64,000 bases of DNA, from assembly GCA_024036415.1 (NCBI GenBank), contig JAMWET010003882.1:1-64000 (forward strand), given 5' to 3'. The notes below the pieces were generated by a model. It did not search any database. It saw only the letters and a program-made list of their open reading frames with translations, and was not told the origin of the DNA. Source of the DNA: Prochilodus magdalenae. Its lineage: Eukaryota > Chordata > Actinopteri > Characiformes > Prochilodontidae. The position numbers were made by a program, and so were the translations under genes. Every line of letters begins with the position of its first letter. Position 1 is the stretch's first letter. This document shows, piece by piece, positions 24,987 to 37,009 of this stretch.

Positions 24987-25241
24987 TCAGAAGCTCCTGC
25001 TGTGTGAGTGTTCAGTGCTGTGTTCAGTAACGGAGGAGAGGAGAGCTACAGTAATGAGAGACACTCTGATGATAATGATGTACTGATGATGGAACACCTC
25101 AAATATCCCATCATCCCATAGGAACAGTGACATCACTCCCAACAGAGTCCAGACTGCTTTTATTTGTAGTGTCTTTTTCTCCTCAGTAAACTTCACTGTC
25201 TCTACATTCCTGCAGTGCAGTGGGATTATGCACAGGAGCAT
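24987..25241 (-). other. Conserved intronic open frame (copy C)
   Basis: An 84-residue frame starting MLLCIIPLHCRN, with two hydrophobic stretches (AVWTLLGVMSLFLW and YIIIIRVSLITVALLSSV). It is nearly identical to 55756-55469 in copy B. It lies downstream of the microexon, but its acceptor phase does not chain with the gene model. It may be an alternative exon, an independent small frame or chance. Copy A keeps only the first few dozen bases. Confidence 0.3.
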
Positions 25242-25440
25242 TGTGGGAAGGAAGGAGGGAGATTAAGGTGAACAGGAAGTGATGGTTCTGAGATCAGAGA
25301 CTTTGTTGATGGTGTGAATATGAATTGAAGTACAATATGATGTGTGTGTTAGACGTCTGTATCAGAGTGTAATGTATGTGATGAGTGTATAAATCAGTCG
25401 TTTACCAGCAGTGAAAGAATAAATACACTTATTTACTTAC

Positions 25441-25448
25441 CCAACGTG
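25441..25448 (-). other. 8-nt microexon of copy C
   Basis: CACGTTGG between ctacag and gtaagt. In this copy the competing signal-peptide-like reading (ATGGATATTTCTC...) hits TGA after seven codons, while the microexon reading stays intact. Confidence 0.5.
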
Positions 25449-27130
25449 CTGTAGAATAGAAATAGAAGGAATCACAAAGTTAGAGAAATATCCATGAGAT
25501 ACTTTTCTACAGTTAGAGAAACTAAATACACATCTTTTCCAGCTCTTTATCTCCTTATCAGAAATTCTCCTTTTCTCATCTGTACTGTAGTTTTATCATC
25601 CCTCACTACTGCACACTGTCACTCATTACAACTCCATGAAGATGTGTTCAGCTACAAAGGCAGAAACTTCAACAACTGATAGAAAAATTGACTAGTAACA
25701 CCCATTTTACACTCACACTTCTTAAATAAACTTTGTATGAATGTGAACAAAAATGTAACTGGAATATTTTTTGATTATAGGGACAGAATATGTATTACGC
25801 TTCTTTATTAGTGAATGATCCATAAGAAGGAGTTTGAATCTTTCACCTGCAGATAGTTTATTAACATCAGATAAACACCAGTACAGATACACAGACAGAT
25901 TACTACTAGTTAACTGATATTAACTAAAAGGTTAACTGATATAATAATTGTTACATAAATGATTGAGAAACTGATTGTTTTGTATTATGATGCTCCATGA
26001 ATGAATAATTAATATCAGCTGAAAGTAATCTTATAAATAAATTTCATGACTAACAGATTAATCAGCATAACAGTCAGGAGTTATGAGTCCTAATACTCAA
26101 ACACAACACTCGTAACACATCTCTTAGAAAGAAGAGATGAGATTCTCCTGAGATTAAAAATATAACTGGATGTTGAACAATGAAATATAATATTATTAAT
26201 GGAGAGAATAAGAGACATATCTTACACACACCGTCTTTATTTGATTTGATTAGTTTTATTTGATTATATAATTTAGGTTATTTTTTATATTTCTATACTA
26301 AAATGTATTAATTTATTAAGTTTCGTAATTACATTCAAATTAAGTTTTAAAATGTGAAATCTGACGCTTGTAAACTGATGTGATGTTGGAAATCCCTGTA
26401 ACTCATGATTTAAATGCAGGTTTTACAGGAAACACTCCGTTTTAGTTTTTAGTATTTAATAAATGTTCTGATTCTGATTTTAAACTGGAAATGGACTGAA
26501 CAGAAGATACAGAACATCTGTGTTTCTCATTTCTGTCTGTTCATCTTTCATTCTGAGATCAGACTCTGATGATGATGTTGAGTTTATGTAGAGTGAACTT
26601 CTGGATACTTACCCCACACTCCTACTGTACACTCCTCTGTTGTGTCTCCATTGGTAACCTGACACAGGTAATCTCCTGCATCTGACTCTCTGCAGTGTCT
26701 GATCTGTAAGGAGACATTTCCTCTCTGCAGCTCCTGAGTGAACAGACCCACTCTGCCCTCGTAGCCCCTCCCCTCTGTCACCTGCCTGTTCTTATAGAGA
26801 CAAACACAGTCAGTCTCCTTAAACCACCTGATCTCCATGGTAACAGCACTGAGTTCAGGAGACAGGTGACAGGAGAGAGTGACCGCAGAGCCAGACTGAT
26901 GCTCTTCATCATCACGTGGTCCAGTGAGTGTAAAGAGCTCTGTGTAGAAACACACACTCATTAATAGCTGTAGGTCGTGTGTCTCCACAGTAAAAATAAA
27001 CTCTCTGATAGAATTATTTAATGATGTTCACAGTAAAACCTTTTGTAGCTTCTGGAAGTTTCACTTACTGTTACTTGCAGTCGCCATCTTTATCTCTCTA
27101 CCTCCTCCTACAGACTCACACTAATACAGT

Positions 27131-27163
27131 CCAGTCCTACAGAGAGAGAGGGAGAAAAAAAAA

Positions 27164-27250
<87 letters not shown>

Positions 27251-27511
27251 GGAGAGGGAGAGGGAGAGGGAGAGATAGAGGGAGAGACAGAAAGAGAAAG
27301 AGAGAGAGGAATAGAGAGGGGGAGACAGAGAGGGAGAGAGAGACAGAAAGAGAGAAAGAGAGAGATAGACAGACAGAGAGGGAGAGAGAGAGTTAAAGAG
27401 AAAGAGAGAGCAAGAGAGGGTCAGAGAAAGAGTGTGGGGAGAAAAAGAAAGAGAGACAGAGAGATAGACAGACAGAGAGGGTGAGAGAGATAGAGAGAGT
27501 AAGAAAGAGTT

Positions 27512-27546
<35 letters not shown>

Positions 27547-27635
27547 AAGGATACAGAGAGAGGAGAGAGAGAGAGAGGATACAGAGAGAGGAGAGAGAGA
27601 GAGAGAGAGAGAGGTCATAGAGATCGAGAGAGGTT

Positions 27636-27671
<36 letters not shown>

Positions 27672-27705
27672 GATAGAGATGATAAGAGGAGAGTAGAGAA
27701 GAGAG
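27131..27705. repeat. Long (GA)n-rich purine tract
   Basis: About 570 bp of pure and interrupted GA repeats on the plus strand (CT on the gene strand). It directly abuts the acceptor of copy C's first coding exon at about 27130. The long arginine/glutamate and serine/leucine open frames across it are artefacts of the repeat. Confidence 0.95.
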
Positions 27706-27774
27706 AAGTGTTAGTTAATCAGGTAGGGTGTTACAGTGGTGTTGATGTGTTAGCATGATGCTAACTGCTCTTAC

Positions 27775-27955
27775 CTCGGCTGTTCTTCATATAGTCATAT
27801 CGCTGCTGTAGGTGAAATATGTCCACATATTAAATCAGTTCATATCAGGTTTATATCTTATACCAGCAGATCCATAATAATAAGACCGAGTTTAAACTCT
27901 ACACTAGTCTTACACACCGCTCTCCATTTCAGCGTCCAGAGCGGAAGAATCAGCA
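27775..27955 (-). other. Candidate 5' noncoding exon of copy C
   Basis: The minus strand ends in ATGAAGAACAGCCGAG|GTAAGAGC, a good donor at 27775/27774. Joined to the acceptor at about 27130, the small ATG frame stops within a few codons, so this would be a leader with an upstream mini-frame. The block is duplicated at 61118-61300 in front of copy B with the same donor and spacing. The 5' limit is a guess based on the ISRE-like site just upstream. Confidence 0.45.
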
Positions 27956-27960
27956 GCTAC

Positions 27961-27970
27961 TTTCACTTTC
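27961..27970 (-). promoter_or_regulatory. ISRE/IRF-type element before copy C
   Basis: TTTCACTTTC on the plus strand fits the TTTCNNTTTC core of interferon-stimulated response elements. It lies 186 bp upstream of the candidate first-exon donor. The matching site of copy B (61304-61313) reads TTTCACTTCC, with one core base changed. Confidence 0.45.
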
Positions 27971-27999
27971 ACCTTCATTCCAGTCGCTGCGTGTGAGTG

Positions 28000-28925
28000 T
28001 CGGTCTGGGTTGCCAGATTGGTACGAAGAATTCCTGTGCTGTTTAGTTTCCCGTTCTGCCCCACAAACACACCTGAATGTGGTTTAACAGATTTAAGCCT
28101 TGCACTAGACCTGACACGTTTTCAGTGGACAGTTCTTTTTTTGAAAATGAAGGAAAAACAGACAACTGACCAAAAAAGGACAGTAAAAGTTTTAGTTTTA
28201 TTTGTTTATTCTTTCATTAAAGATTATTTCATTAATACAACATAAACAGTAGCCTATATGTTAAATAATAAAATAAACATCTAATTTGCATCAAGAAATG
28301 TGTTGCTGACTACTTTGTGCTGTATACCATCACCAGACTGTCCAGGGCATGTTTAAGGTGGTCTGCCACAGCAGTGGAAGACATGTTCTGTGGTGTTGCT
28401 GTCCCAGTTTGGTAGCAGCTGCAATGAAGAAAAACCTTTTTAAACAATTTTAAACATTTTTATGTAGAACTCTACACACATACACACCCCCCACACACGG
28501 GCACACTCACACATGCACACGCACGCATAGGCACGCACACGCCTATATATCCCTGCATGAGATGGATTATCGCAGGACATCATTAGGAACCTCTACAACT
28601 CCATGCCGAGACATCTGGCAGGAGGGGTTAGCAAACGTGGCGGCCTGACTCCATACTGAGAGACACTACTTCTGTATGTGTAGCCCAATAAATATTGATC
28701 ATATCAGTCTAAATTTATCATCAGTTATTGTTCCTGGAAACCTTTATCTTCCTTTCTATATACATGTGTACATTTAAATGTCTTCTGTTTCACCTTTGAT
28801 CATTTATAGCTTTGGTTTTCTTTGGTAACAAATTGCATCAATAAAAGAAATATTTCTATTGATCTCTGTTGCTTGTTTCACAGTAGCACAAGTACTTAAC
28901 ATATTCGATGTTCATCTTAAATCGA
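28000..28925. other. Unassigned stretch with CA-rich patch
   Basis: Similarity to the copy B promoter ends at about 27990. A CA/CG-rich low-complexity patch is at 28475-28545. No supported exon is seen. Confidence 0.35.
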
Positions 28926-28929
28926 CACA

Positions 28930-29420
28930 ATGCAAATCAGTGTGCTCCAGGCTAAAGAACAGAGGGACTATTCGACTCATTATCAGAGAACTGTTCAAAA
29001 GCCAGTACCCATGACGGTATGGAGGGCAGTGGTGTGCATGGCAGGAGTGACGTGTACATCTGTAAAGGCTCCATTAATGCTGAAGGATATATATGGGTTG
29101 GAGCAGCGTATGCCACATTCAGACAACATCCTTTTCATGGAAGGTCAATGTCAAACCACATTCTGCACATACTACAACAGTGTGGCTCATTAGTAAAAAG
29201 GAGCACTGGCTAAAATGAGCTTTCTTTTTTTCCAGACACTTCATCCACTGAAAAGTAGTGTGTCATAGAAGGGAAAATAGGACAGAGGAGATCCCTAACT
29301 GCTGAGCAGCTGAAACCCTACATCCAGCAAGAATGAAAAACATTTTACTTCCAGGACTATCAGTCCTCTCTTCAGCTCCCAAGTGCTTACTGAATGTTGT
29401 AGAGGAGTAAAGGCAGCACA
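28930..29420 (+). mobile_element. Degenerate Tc1-type transposase fossil
   Basis: The plus strand keeps pieces of the fish DDE element: a segment about getting an apo VKAPLMLKDIYGLEQRM (about 29055-29110) and a decayed C-terminal tail ending near cccaagtgcttactgaatgt at about 29375-29395. The reading frame is broken several times. Confidence 0.5.
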
Positions 29421-29424
29421 TGGG

Positions 29425-31370
29425 GGAAAAACTGGACCCCACTGTTTTAATGGTGTTGCTGCCAGTATAAGCTAGGTGATGCAATGAGACAATGACCCAT
29501 AACGTCAATCTGTAAATCTCCTACATAATAGCTCAAAACATCAAATCTGCATTTTAGTGCCAAGACTCTAAACCAATAGAGATGCTGGAGAAAGACTTAA
29601 TGAGGGCCCTTCACTTCAGACATCTGAAATATATGACCAAGCTGAAACAGCACCTATTACTGCTAAAGGACTGGTAATTAAATAATTTTATTATTAACAC
29701 AATGTGAAGAAATATCAGTTTTGAAGGTACATCAAAGACATCTATGTATAGGGCAAAAACTATGTGCTGGAATTAGCTTGCTAACCAGCTAGCACCCGCC
29801 ATCCTGTCCCATAATACCACTTTGTACCTCCACATTCTAACCTCTTATCAATCATGCTCAAGGTCCTTCTCCTGTTTAAATCAGGCGGGCAATTAAAAGA
29901 AGAGGAAATGCAACAATGTCTACATTTCCTGACAGGGGACTATCATAACCACTGTTGCTGTGCACTCTCAGCAAGAATGCATGTTGGACAGCAGATAAGA
30001 CTTAACACTGGTGCAGCTGGAGACACTCTTGGCGAGTAAAGGGATGAGAGTTGACGCTGATCTTACAATGAGAGAGACCACAGAGTTATAAAGCCATGGC
30101 AGCTTATGTTCCCTCTGCAGTCGCTGTGGAGTCCACAGTGACTCCACATGACCAGACTATGATCTCCTGTCATCAAACCTGGATTCTCCCCAAACCTCCT
30201 CCTACCGTGATCTATACCAGTAACACTCTGTTAGTTTGGATTATTTATTAGTGTTTATTTCTATTTACATCATTCTGTAGATGAATAAAATATATTAGTG
30301 TCTGATCATCAGTACAAAGAGGGAGAGATGAGGATGGAGAAGGAGGGAAGGAGAGAGTGCAGGACGGACAGGACAGGAAGCAGGGTAGACCCAGGACTAG
30401 AAACAGACATACAGTGTGAACAGTGGGTAACAAAAGCAGAAACTGTTCAGCTGATGAAGAAGAACTTCCCATCCTCCCAATATAAACTGTAACATGTAAC
30501 TTCATGGAGGTTCTGCGTTCGCCTCCCCACGAGTACATGCTTCCAGAACCTCACAAACCATTACCAGCATGTCTCAGTGGACCTCGGACACTGCCAGTGT
30601 TCACTTTCAGCATAGCAGTTTTTGTATGTAGTCGTAGTGGTGGTACTGGCGGGGAGGTGGCGTTGGGGCTGGTCTCAACTGGGTGCTCAGCATTACTATA
30701 CCTCGGAACCTGAACTGCCAGCTTAGAGAAATGCCCAGCCTTACCACTTCCTATTGCAGGGTATTCGAGCAATACATAAAAATTGCCACACTTCCTTTAT
30801 TCAGGAATCTTATAAAGCATGTATGGAAAATTAAGTTGATTATTCAATTAGTACAGGAAGACTGACCTGGGCAAAGGACAGACCATGTGGAAGGGATGTT
30901 TATACTACTGAGATCCACGTTCTTCTGTTAAAGTTCGCTGGCTGACATTATGTGCCAGCCTGATCTCAGATTCTCCAATGTACGCGGGGCTTAGCTATGC
31001 CAAAGTCATGGGATGGAAAAGTGCATCTGCTATATTCCCAGGTCATCAACAAGATGGATAGGAGAGCATTCAGGGATCCACGTCCTTGTTCATTCAGTTG
31101 TTCCCTCTCCAATACTAATATACTCACACCATTCTTGTGAGCATGTGACTTCAGTATTAGAGCATTTTATATTATAAGTTAAAGTAACATTTCAGAACGT
31201 CTCCCTTTCAGATATAATGATGGACAGCATTTACCTAGGTCTGTAACTTTCACTGTGGTGGTCCTGCTCAAATCTGTTACAGTCAAATCGGATGACCTGA
31301 GATGTCTATCTGCTCCCCTGTATGGAAACTACAGTGATTGTTAGCACAGTTGGCAGCTTCAGCTTTCTGT
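29425..31370. other. Unassigned stretch, no supported gene
   Basis: Only short, unsupported open frames. No confident exon pair or transposon ends were recognised. Confidence 0.35.

Positions 31371-31371
<1 letters not shown>

Positions 31372-31427
<56 letters not shown>
31372..31427. repeat. (TA)n microsatellite
   Basis: About 27 TA units, ending in an imperfect taatatataat. Shorter TA runs are at 33178-33195 and 36583-36615. Confidence 0.95.
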
Positions 31428-31433
<6 letters not shown>

Positions 31434-31444
31434 ATAGTCGCGAC

Positions 31445-31500
31445 AGGTTTAATCTACAGGTGTAATGGACCGTACATCGGCCAGACAGCTATGTGTGACA
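31445..31500 (+). mobile_element. Possible GIY-YIG (Penelope-like) remnant
   Basis: A short frame reads GLIYRCNGPYIGQTA, which resembles the GIY-YIG endonuclease signature of Penelope-like retroelements. It is only about 20 residues and stands alone, so this is weak. Confidence 0.25.
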
Positions 31501-32310
31501 ACACCGAACAGTCTACACCCAATTGACTACAGAAACTGCATACATTCATCTGACCAGGCCACCAACCAAGTCATTTAGTTCATTGTCTGTCCATGCCAGA
31601 GAAATTTGCCCCCTTGGCCAGCGGTGTGGGTGTTTAAATGCTCATCATGTAAAGGAAATAATCCTAAGCACAACAGCTATGTTCACGGCCCTAATTTGAG
31701 TATGCACAAGGGTTCACGGAAATGGGAGAATCAACTAGTGATAGAAGAAGCACCATTGTTAAACGAGTGCTGTAAGAAACAAACTCAATAAAATTGTCTG
31801 AAATGGTGCTTGTAGACGGGATAGAAAAATAGTTTTAATTTAATATTATTATTATTATTATGATAATATTAGGCAGATAAAATAATGTTTTGTTACGCAT
31901 ACCCTACAAGACCACACTTCTTTGCACTAATGATTAATGTATTGAAACTGTGCTATTTTCAACATACTAACTATGTACTTCATTAGTCCTATTAAAAATA
32001 TATGTAAATAGTAAGTAAGTAATAAGTGTACTTGACTGTAGTATTTGGAGACACCACTAAGGTGCTCTTAAATATACTTAAGTGCATCTTTTTAACTAAT
32101 TACATACTTTTCAAAAATATACTTTATTCGTAATTCACTAAGACTCCTATTTGAATCCAACCCTCTCAGGAAAACTGTTTAATATACTCAACAATCATAC
32201 AGGAAACATTATTCCATTATCAAATCTAAATAGTATAGTGGATACACGTTAATTATGCTGTAAATATATTTTGTAAGTATATTTAATTAAAATAAATATA
32301 GTAATATACC

Positions 32311-33325
32311 CAGACGTGTGGACTCTCGAGTCACATGGACTTGGACTCGAAGTCATGACTGCATGCACTAAACTTGATGAACTTGTGCACATATGACTCG
32401 AGAACATTACTAAAGACGATTGCGACTTGACATTAGACTTTACCTTTACTGACTTGGACTTGAGAATGCGACTTGAGCTTGGTTCAGAAGACTTCGAAAA
32501 AAAAAGACTAATGACAAAACCCTACTGTTAACACTAATGAATAAGTTAAAACTGAAATCAAGTAACTGGATCATTTTATGTATTACATGGCGCTATAACG
32601 CACTAGGGAGTCTATGGAGCCTACTCAGACGGATCCAGATATGATACCGTAACCCTAGCCTAGCAACAGATAAAGCCGTAACCGTACAGCCTCAATCAAC
32701 GGGAAGCTTTTGGGTGAGGGCTTGGGCGCTAGTGTTGACTTTTGTGCGGAGAAGAAGACGAGCAACATGCCTCCCAAAAATAATCCTGTTTCAACTACAA
32801 AGATTTATAACTGTAAGTAAATAAAAAGAAGAACTTGCGGTATGCAAGAGACATGTGGGAGGTCAAGATCACAGATGCGAGGTGCTTCACTTCAAACTCG
32901 AGACGTTTGAGGCCTGCACAAAGAACACGTAAGTCTGTGCTGTGTATATTTTCGCGGTATAGCAGTTAGCAAGCTAGCAAAACGTAGCGACATAATAATA
33001 ATAAACAACAGCGAATGTAAACAAAGCTGTTGTCCTCTGTTCGTCCCTCTCTCACACCGTTTACTGTGAGAGATTTTACTGAAAATTAAAGCGTTTAGGA
33101 ACCACAGCATCTCAGCCTCGACGTGGTAAATTAGCATAGAGCAAAAAAGTGTCAAACACAGCAGTTCACACATGGTGTTTATATATATATATACAGCATG
33201 TGTGTGTGTGTGTATATATATACTCGAGACTTGCTTGCATTGACTTGGGACTTGACTCGTGACTTGATTGTTAAGACTTGAGACTTACTTGTTACTTGCA
33301 ACTTAGTGACTTGTTCCCATGTCTG
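32311..33325 (+). mobile_element. hAT-like DNA transposon, non-autonomous or partial
   Basis: About 1 kb between facing ends (cagacgtgtgg at 32311 and cccatgtctg ending at 33325). Subterminal repeats of the type gacttgac/gactcgag occur at both ends (32330-32490 and 33225-33310). An exon-like start (ATGCCTCCCAAA, MPPKNNPVSTTKIYN) with a donor at 32812/32813 lies inside. This suggests the 5' exon of a transposase gene that is otherwise missing. I could not find a clean 8-bp target duplication. Confidence 0.5.
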
Positions 33326-34030
33326 GTATATACTAACACTACTTACAGCCTATTTCAGTGTACTTTTCACACTTTCATTATTTAAAAGAATGAATGAGTT
33401 TATTTGTGAGTGCGCAGTTAGCAATAAATATACACTGCTCAAAAAAATAAAGGTAACACTCAAATAACACATCCTAGATCTGAATGAATGAAATATTCTC
33501 ATTGAATATTTTGTTCTGTACAAATTTGAATGTGCTGGCAACAAAATCACACAAAAATCAGCAATGGAAAAAAATAATTAACCAAGTGAAAGTGGAAAAA
33601 CACACTACAGGCTGATCCAACTTTGATCTATTGTTCTTAAAACAAGTCAAAATGAGGCTCAGTGTTGTGTGTGGCCTTCACGTGCCTGTTTGACCTCCCT
33701 ACAATGCCTGGGCATGCTCCTGATGAGGTGGCGGATGGTCTCCTGAGGGATCTCCTCCCAGACCTGGACTAAAGCATCCACCAACTCCTGGACAGTCTGT
33801 GGTGCAACGTGACATTGGTGAATCGAGCGAGACATGATGTCCCAGATGTGCTCAATCAGATTCAGGTCTGGGGAACGGGTGGGCCAGTCCATAGCTTCAA
33901 TGCCTTCATCTTGCAGGAACTGCTGACACACTCCAGCCACACGAGGTCTAGCATTGTCCTGCATTAGGAGGTACCCAGGGCCAACCGCACCAGCATATGG
34001 TCTCACAAGGGGTCTGAGGATCTCATCTCC

Positions 34031-36405
34031 GTCTGGTGACCGGGAGGCTTACAGCTCTGCCAGAGCTAATCTGAGGAAAGGGATCTCCATGGCCAAGCAC
34101 TGCTATAGACAACGGATTGAGGAGCACTTCAGCTCTTTTGACCCACGGCGTATGTGGCAAGGCATACAAACTCTGACTGACTACAAACCACGTAGCACTG
34201 TACTAGCCAACAACTGTGCTTCACTCCCTGACGAGCTTAATCACTTTTATGCTCGCTTTGACCGGGGGAACAAGGTGGTCTCCTCAAAAACTGATCCGCC
34301 ACTCCACGATCATCCACTCACACTCTCCACCCTGGATGTTCATCGCATGCTGAGTAGGGTGAATGTACGGAGCGCCGCCAGCCCTGATAAGGTACCTGGT
34401 CGTGTGTTAAGAGCTTGTGCCCATGAACGCTCAGGAGTTTTTGGACATATCTTTAATCTTTCACTGGCCCAAGCTGCTGTACCAACCATCTTTAAGACTG
34501 CCACCATTGTGCCGGTGCCAAAGCACCCAACTGCTTCAGCACCGAACGACTTCCGCCCTGTCGCACTCACCCCAATCATCTCCAAGTGCTTTGAAAGACT
34601 AGTTCTTTCTCACTTGAAATCCTGCCTGCCCGCCACACTTGATCCACATCAGTTCGCCTACCGTAGCAACAGGTCAACTGAGGATGCCATCTCCACGGCA
34701 CTTCACACTGCACTGACCCACCTGGACTGTCAGAACTCCTATCTGGTTGGTGTAGCTCAGTGGGTTTCACCACTACTCAGGGTGCCACCTCTACATGAGG
34801 GAGACTGGGGTTTGAATCCCAGTCTGGGTGACTATGCTAAGCTACACCAATAAGAGTCCTTGGGCAAGACTCCTAACACTACGTTGGCCTACCTGTAATC
34901 ATTAACCTTGTAAGTCGCTCTGGATAAGAGTGTCAGCTAAATGCCATAAATGTATGTCAGAATGCTGTTCATTGACTTCATTGCAGCATTCAACACAGTA
35001 ATCCCCTCCAAGCTCAACCATCTGGGTATCAGCACAACACTTTGCAACTGGATCTCGGACTTCCTGACAGACCCCAGTCTGTTAAGTTAGACTTCCTCTT
35101 TCATCAGCCTGAACACTGACGTCCCACAAGGTTGTGTTTTGAGCCCGATCCTGTACTCCCTGTTCACCCATGACTGGGTGCCAATTTATGGTTCTAACAC
35201 CATAATCAAGTACGCGGACGACACCACGGTGATAGGCCTGATCAGAGACAACGACGAGACGGCCTATAGGGATGAGATACAGCATCTGTCTACATGGTGC
35301 CATGACAACAACCTAACACTGAACACCCAGAAAACCAAGGAGATCATAATGGACTTAAGGAGGTCCAGAGGCCAGGCTCACCCACCAGTCTACATCAGCG
35401 GAGCTGCAGTAGAACAGGTGACCAGCTTCAAGTTCCTCGGCACCCACATCTCCAGTGATCTCACCTGGTCTCTGAACTCCTCAGTTCTGGTCAACAAAGA
35501 GCGCAGCAGCAGCGCCTTTACTTCCTTCAGAGCCTCAAGAAAGTTCACCTGTCTCCCAGGATCCTGGTGAACTTCTACCGCTGTACCATTAAGAGCATAC
35601 TCACCAACGGCATCTCTGTATGGTACGGCAACTGCTGCGCTGCTGATCGCAAGGCACTCCAGCAGGTGGTGAAAATGGCTCAACACATCACAGTCACCCA
35701 GTTACCCACTATTCAGGGCATCTATCATAAGCGCTGCCTGGGCAGGGCGAGGAATATCATCAAGGACGTTTCCCACCCGAATCATGGTCTTTTCACCTCC
35801 TCCCATCGGGCAGGCGCTACAGGAGCCTCCGCTCCCGCACCAGCAGACTCAGGAACAGTTTTTTTCATGAGGCTGTGTGTCTCATGAACGCTGCACGGAC
35901 ACTTTAGCACTCCCCTCTACTGCCAGCTTTAGCACGCTTCTGTACTCTGTTTATCAGCATTTACATTGCACTCCCTCTAACTACTGCATCTTTTGGCACC
36001 TTCTGTACTGTTTAATGCACTTTATTCATCAGCAAAGCTACTCTATTCTCGTTACAATGTGTTTTTACATACTGTTAATTATACCCATTTAATCCTCTAC
36101 CTCAAGATGTTATTTTCATTGTGTACATATATTGTCTACTTGCCACTACTCTTACAGTTGAAAACAGTTCATTGTAAATGCTGCTCTATACTATAACATA
36201 TCATATATATGTATAATATAGATAATGCTTAATATACGTATTATAAATATTTATTATTTTTGGCTCTTTTATTTAATAATACTATAATTGCACTTCTGGT
36301 TAGGATGCTAACTGCTTTTCATTGGCTCTGTACCTGTACTCTGCACAATGACAATAAAGTAATCTAACTAATCTAATTAATCTAATCTAATCTACTAATC
36401 TAATC
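34031..36405 (+). mobile_element. CR1/L2-group LINE inserted in Tc1 copy 2 (copy B)
   Basis: A 5'-truncated element with a long open stretch at 34031-34740 covering the linker and RT start (DFRPVALTPIISKCFERL, HQFAYRSNRSTEDA). A SINE interrupts it. RT then continues at 34955-35570 with the catalytic KYADDTTVIGLI (about 35205-35240), and the C-terminus runs to about 35880. The 3' UTR ends in gacaataaagtaatctaa followed by TCTAA repeats (36360-36405). It is the same family as 1290-4490. A few frameshifts and the SINE make it inactive, but it is much better preserved than copy A. Confidence 0.88.
34745..34953 (+). mobile_element. tRNA-derived SINE with L2-like tail, copy 1
   Basis: The head has a pol III A box (tgtagctcagtggg) and B box (ggtttgaatcc). 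The body is unrelated. The 3' end, gtaagtcgctctggataaga followed by gtgtcagctaaatgcc, matches the minus-strand 3' end of the L2 LINE at 8059-8110 with about two mismatches in 36. It sits in frame-breaking position inside the LINE RT. A second copy is at 37101-37303. Confidence 0.88.
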
Positions 36406-37009
36406 TAATGGCATCTAATCTAAATCTATCAAAGAAATGACAACCCCACACCATTACTAACCCCACTGCCAAACCAGTCATCAATCCTGGATGAGCTGCA
36501 CAACCTGAGCCACTTGTGTGGGTTGTAGAGTCCGTCTCATGCTACCACGAGTGTGAAAGCACCACCAACATTTAAAAGTGACCAAATATATATATATATA
36601 TATACATATATATGCCACATATCATTAAAAAATTAAATGAGGTAAATAATGAAATTTAAATCCAAGAACATAAAGTTTTCAATAAAATGTATATTTGCTT
36701 CCTAATTGTCCCTATTACGAATCTTGAAAGTTCATCCTAAGACCTTGGAAGAAGGTATTTCATGACACAGAGTGCCCACTACCGGGAGGCAACAGAAAGT
36801 AGCTGTCCATGGCACAGGATAGGCAGAGATCTCATCTCAAGCCCCTCAGTGCATTTTTGTCAGATAGTCAGAAGCACTTATTCGGAGGGTAATATTTTAT
36901 ATTTCATGTATGCATTCTTATCTGTTCTAAAAGAAAGCAGCGATTCAGGTCATACACTTGAAAATGTGGTCTACACAATTTTTTTTTAATTCTTAACATT
37001 CACTCATTT

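Larger units (their letters stand above)
24965..27087 (-). pseudogene. V-set Ig gene, copy C (3'-truncated)
   Basis: Recognisable exons: 27087-27069 (ATGGCGACTGC..., 19 nt, phase 1), 26939-26613 (V-set, 327 nt) and the 8-nt microexon 25448-25441 (CACGTTGG, Ala-Arg-Trp). The V-set frame is intact, with TLSC, IRWF and DAGDYLC. It differs from A and B chiefly at its N-terminus (DDEEHQSGS) and in an extra Cys (EECTVG). Downstream similarity to copy B ends at about 24965, where a LINE begins, so no coiled-coil or GTPase exons remain. Copy C faces copy A tail to tail. It retains a promoter block and first noncoding exon (27775-27970). It could still give a short V-set transcript but is best treated as a truncated duplicate. 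Confidence 0.65.
33433..36590 (-). mobile_element. Tc1/mariner-type transposon, copy 2 (interrupted)
   Basis: The left terminal repeat CACTGCTCAAAAAAATAAAG starts at 33433 after TA. The minus strand at 34006-33659 encodes the C-terminal third of the transposase, with MQDNARPR (second catalytic Asp) and SPDLNLIEHIWD (third acidic residue). A LINE interrupts it at 34031. The transposon resumes at about 36429 (tcaaagaaatgacaacccca) and runs to about 36585, where a TA repeat replaces its right end. It is inactive. It is the same family as 7590-11121. Confidence 0.85.

Noticed and set aside
27021..27618. Arg/Glu- and Ser/Leu-rich open frames
   Set aside because: Products of the GA/CT microsatellite read in different frames. 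Same at 58184-58863.
34745..34820. tRNA gene (A and B boxes present)
   Set aside because: It is the head of a SINE: stems do not pair as a tRNA, and the same head plus body and L2 tail recurs at 37101.
33954..34853. 299-residue open frame as a host gene
   Set aside because: It is a chance fusion of antisense Tc1, LINE reverse transcriptase and SINE sequence.
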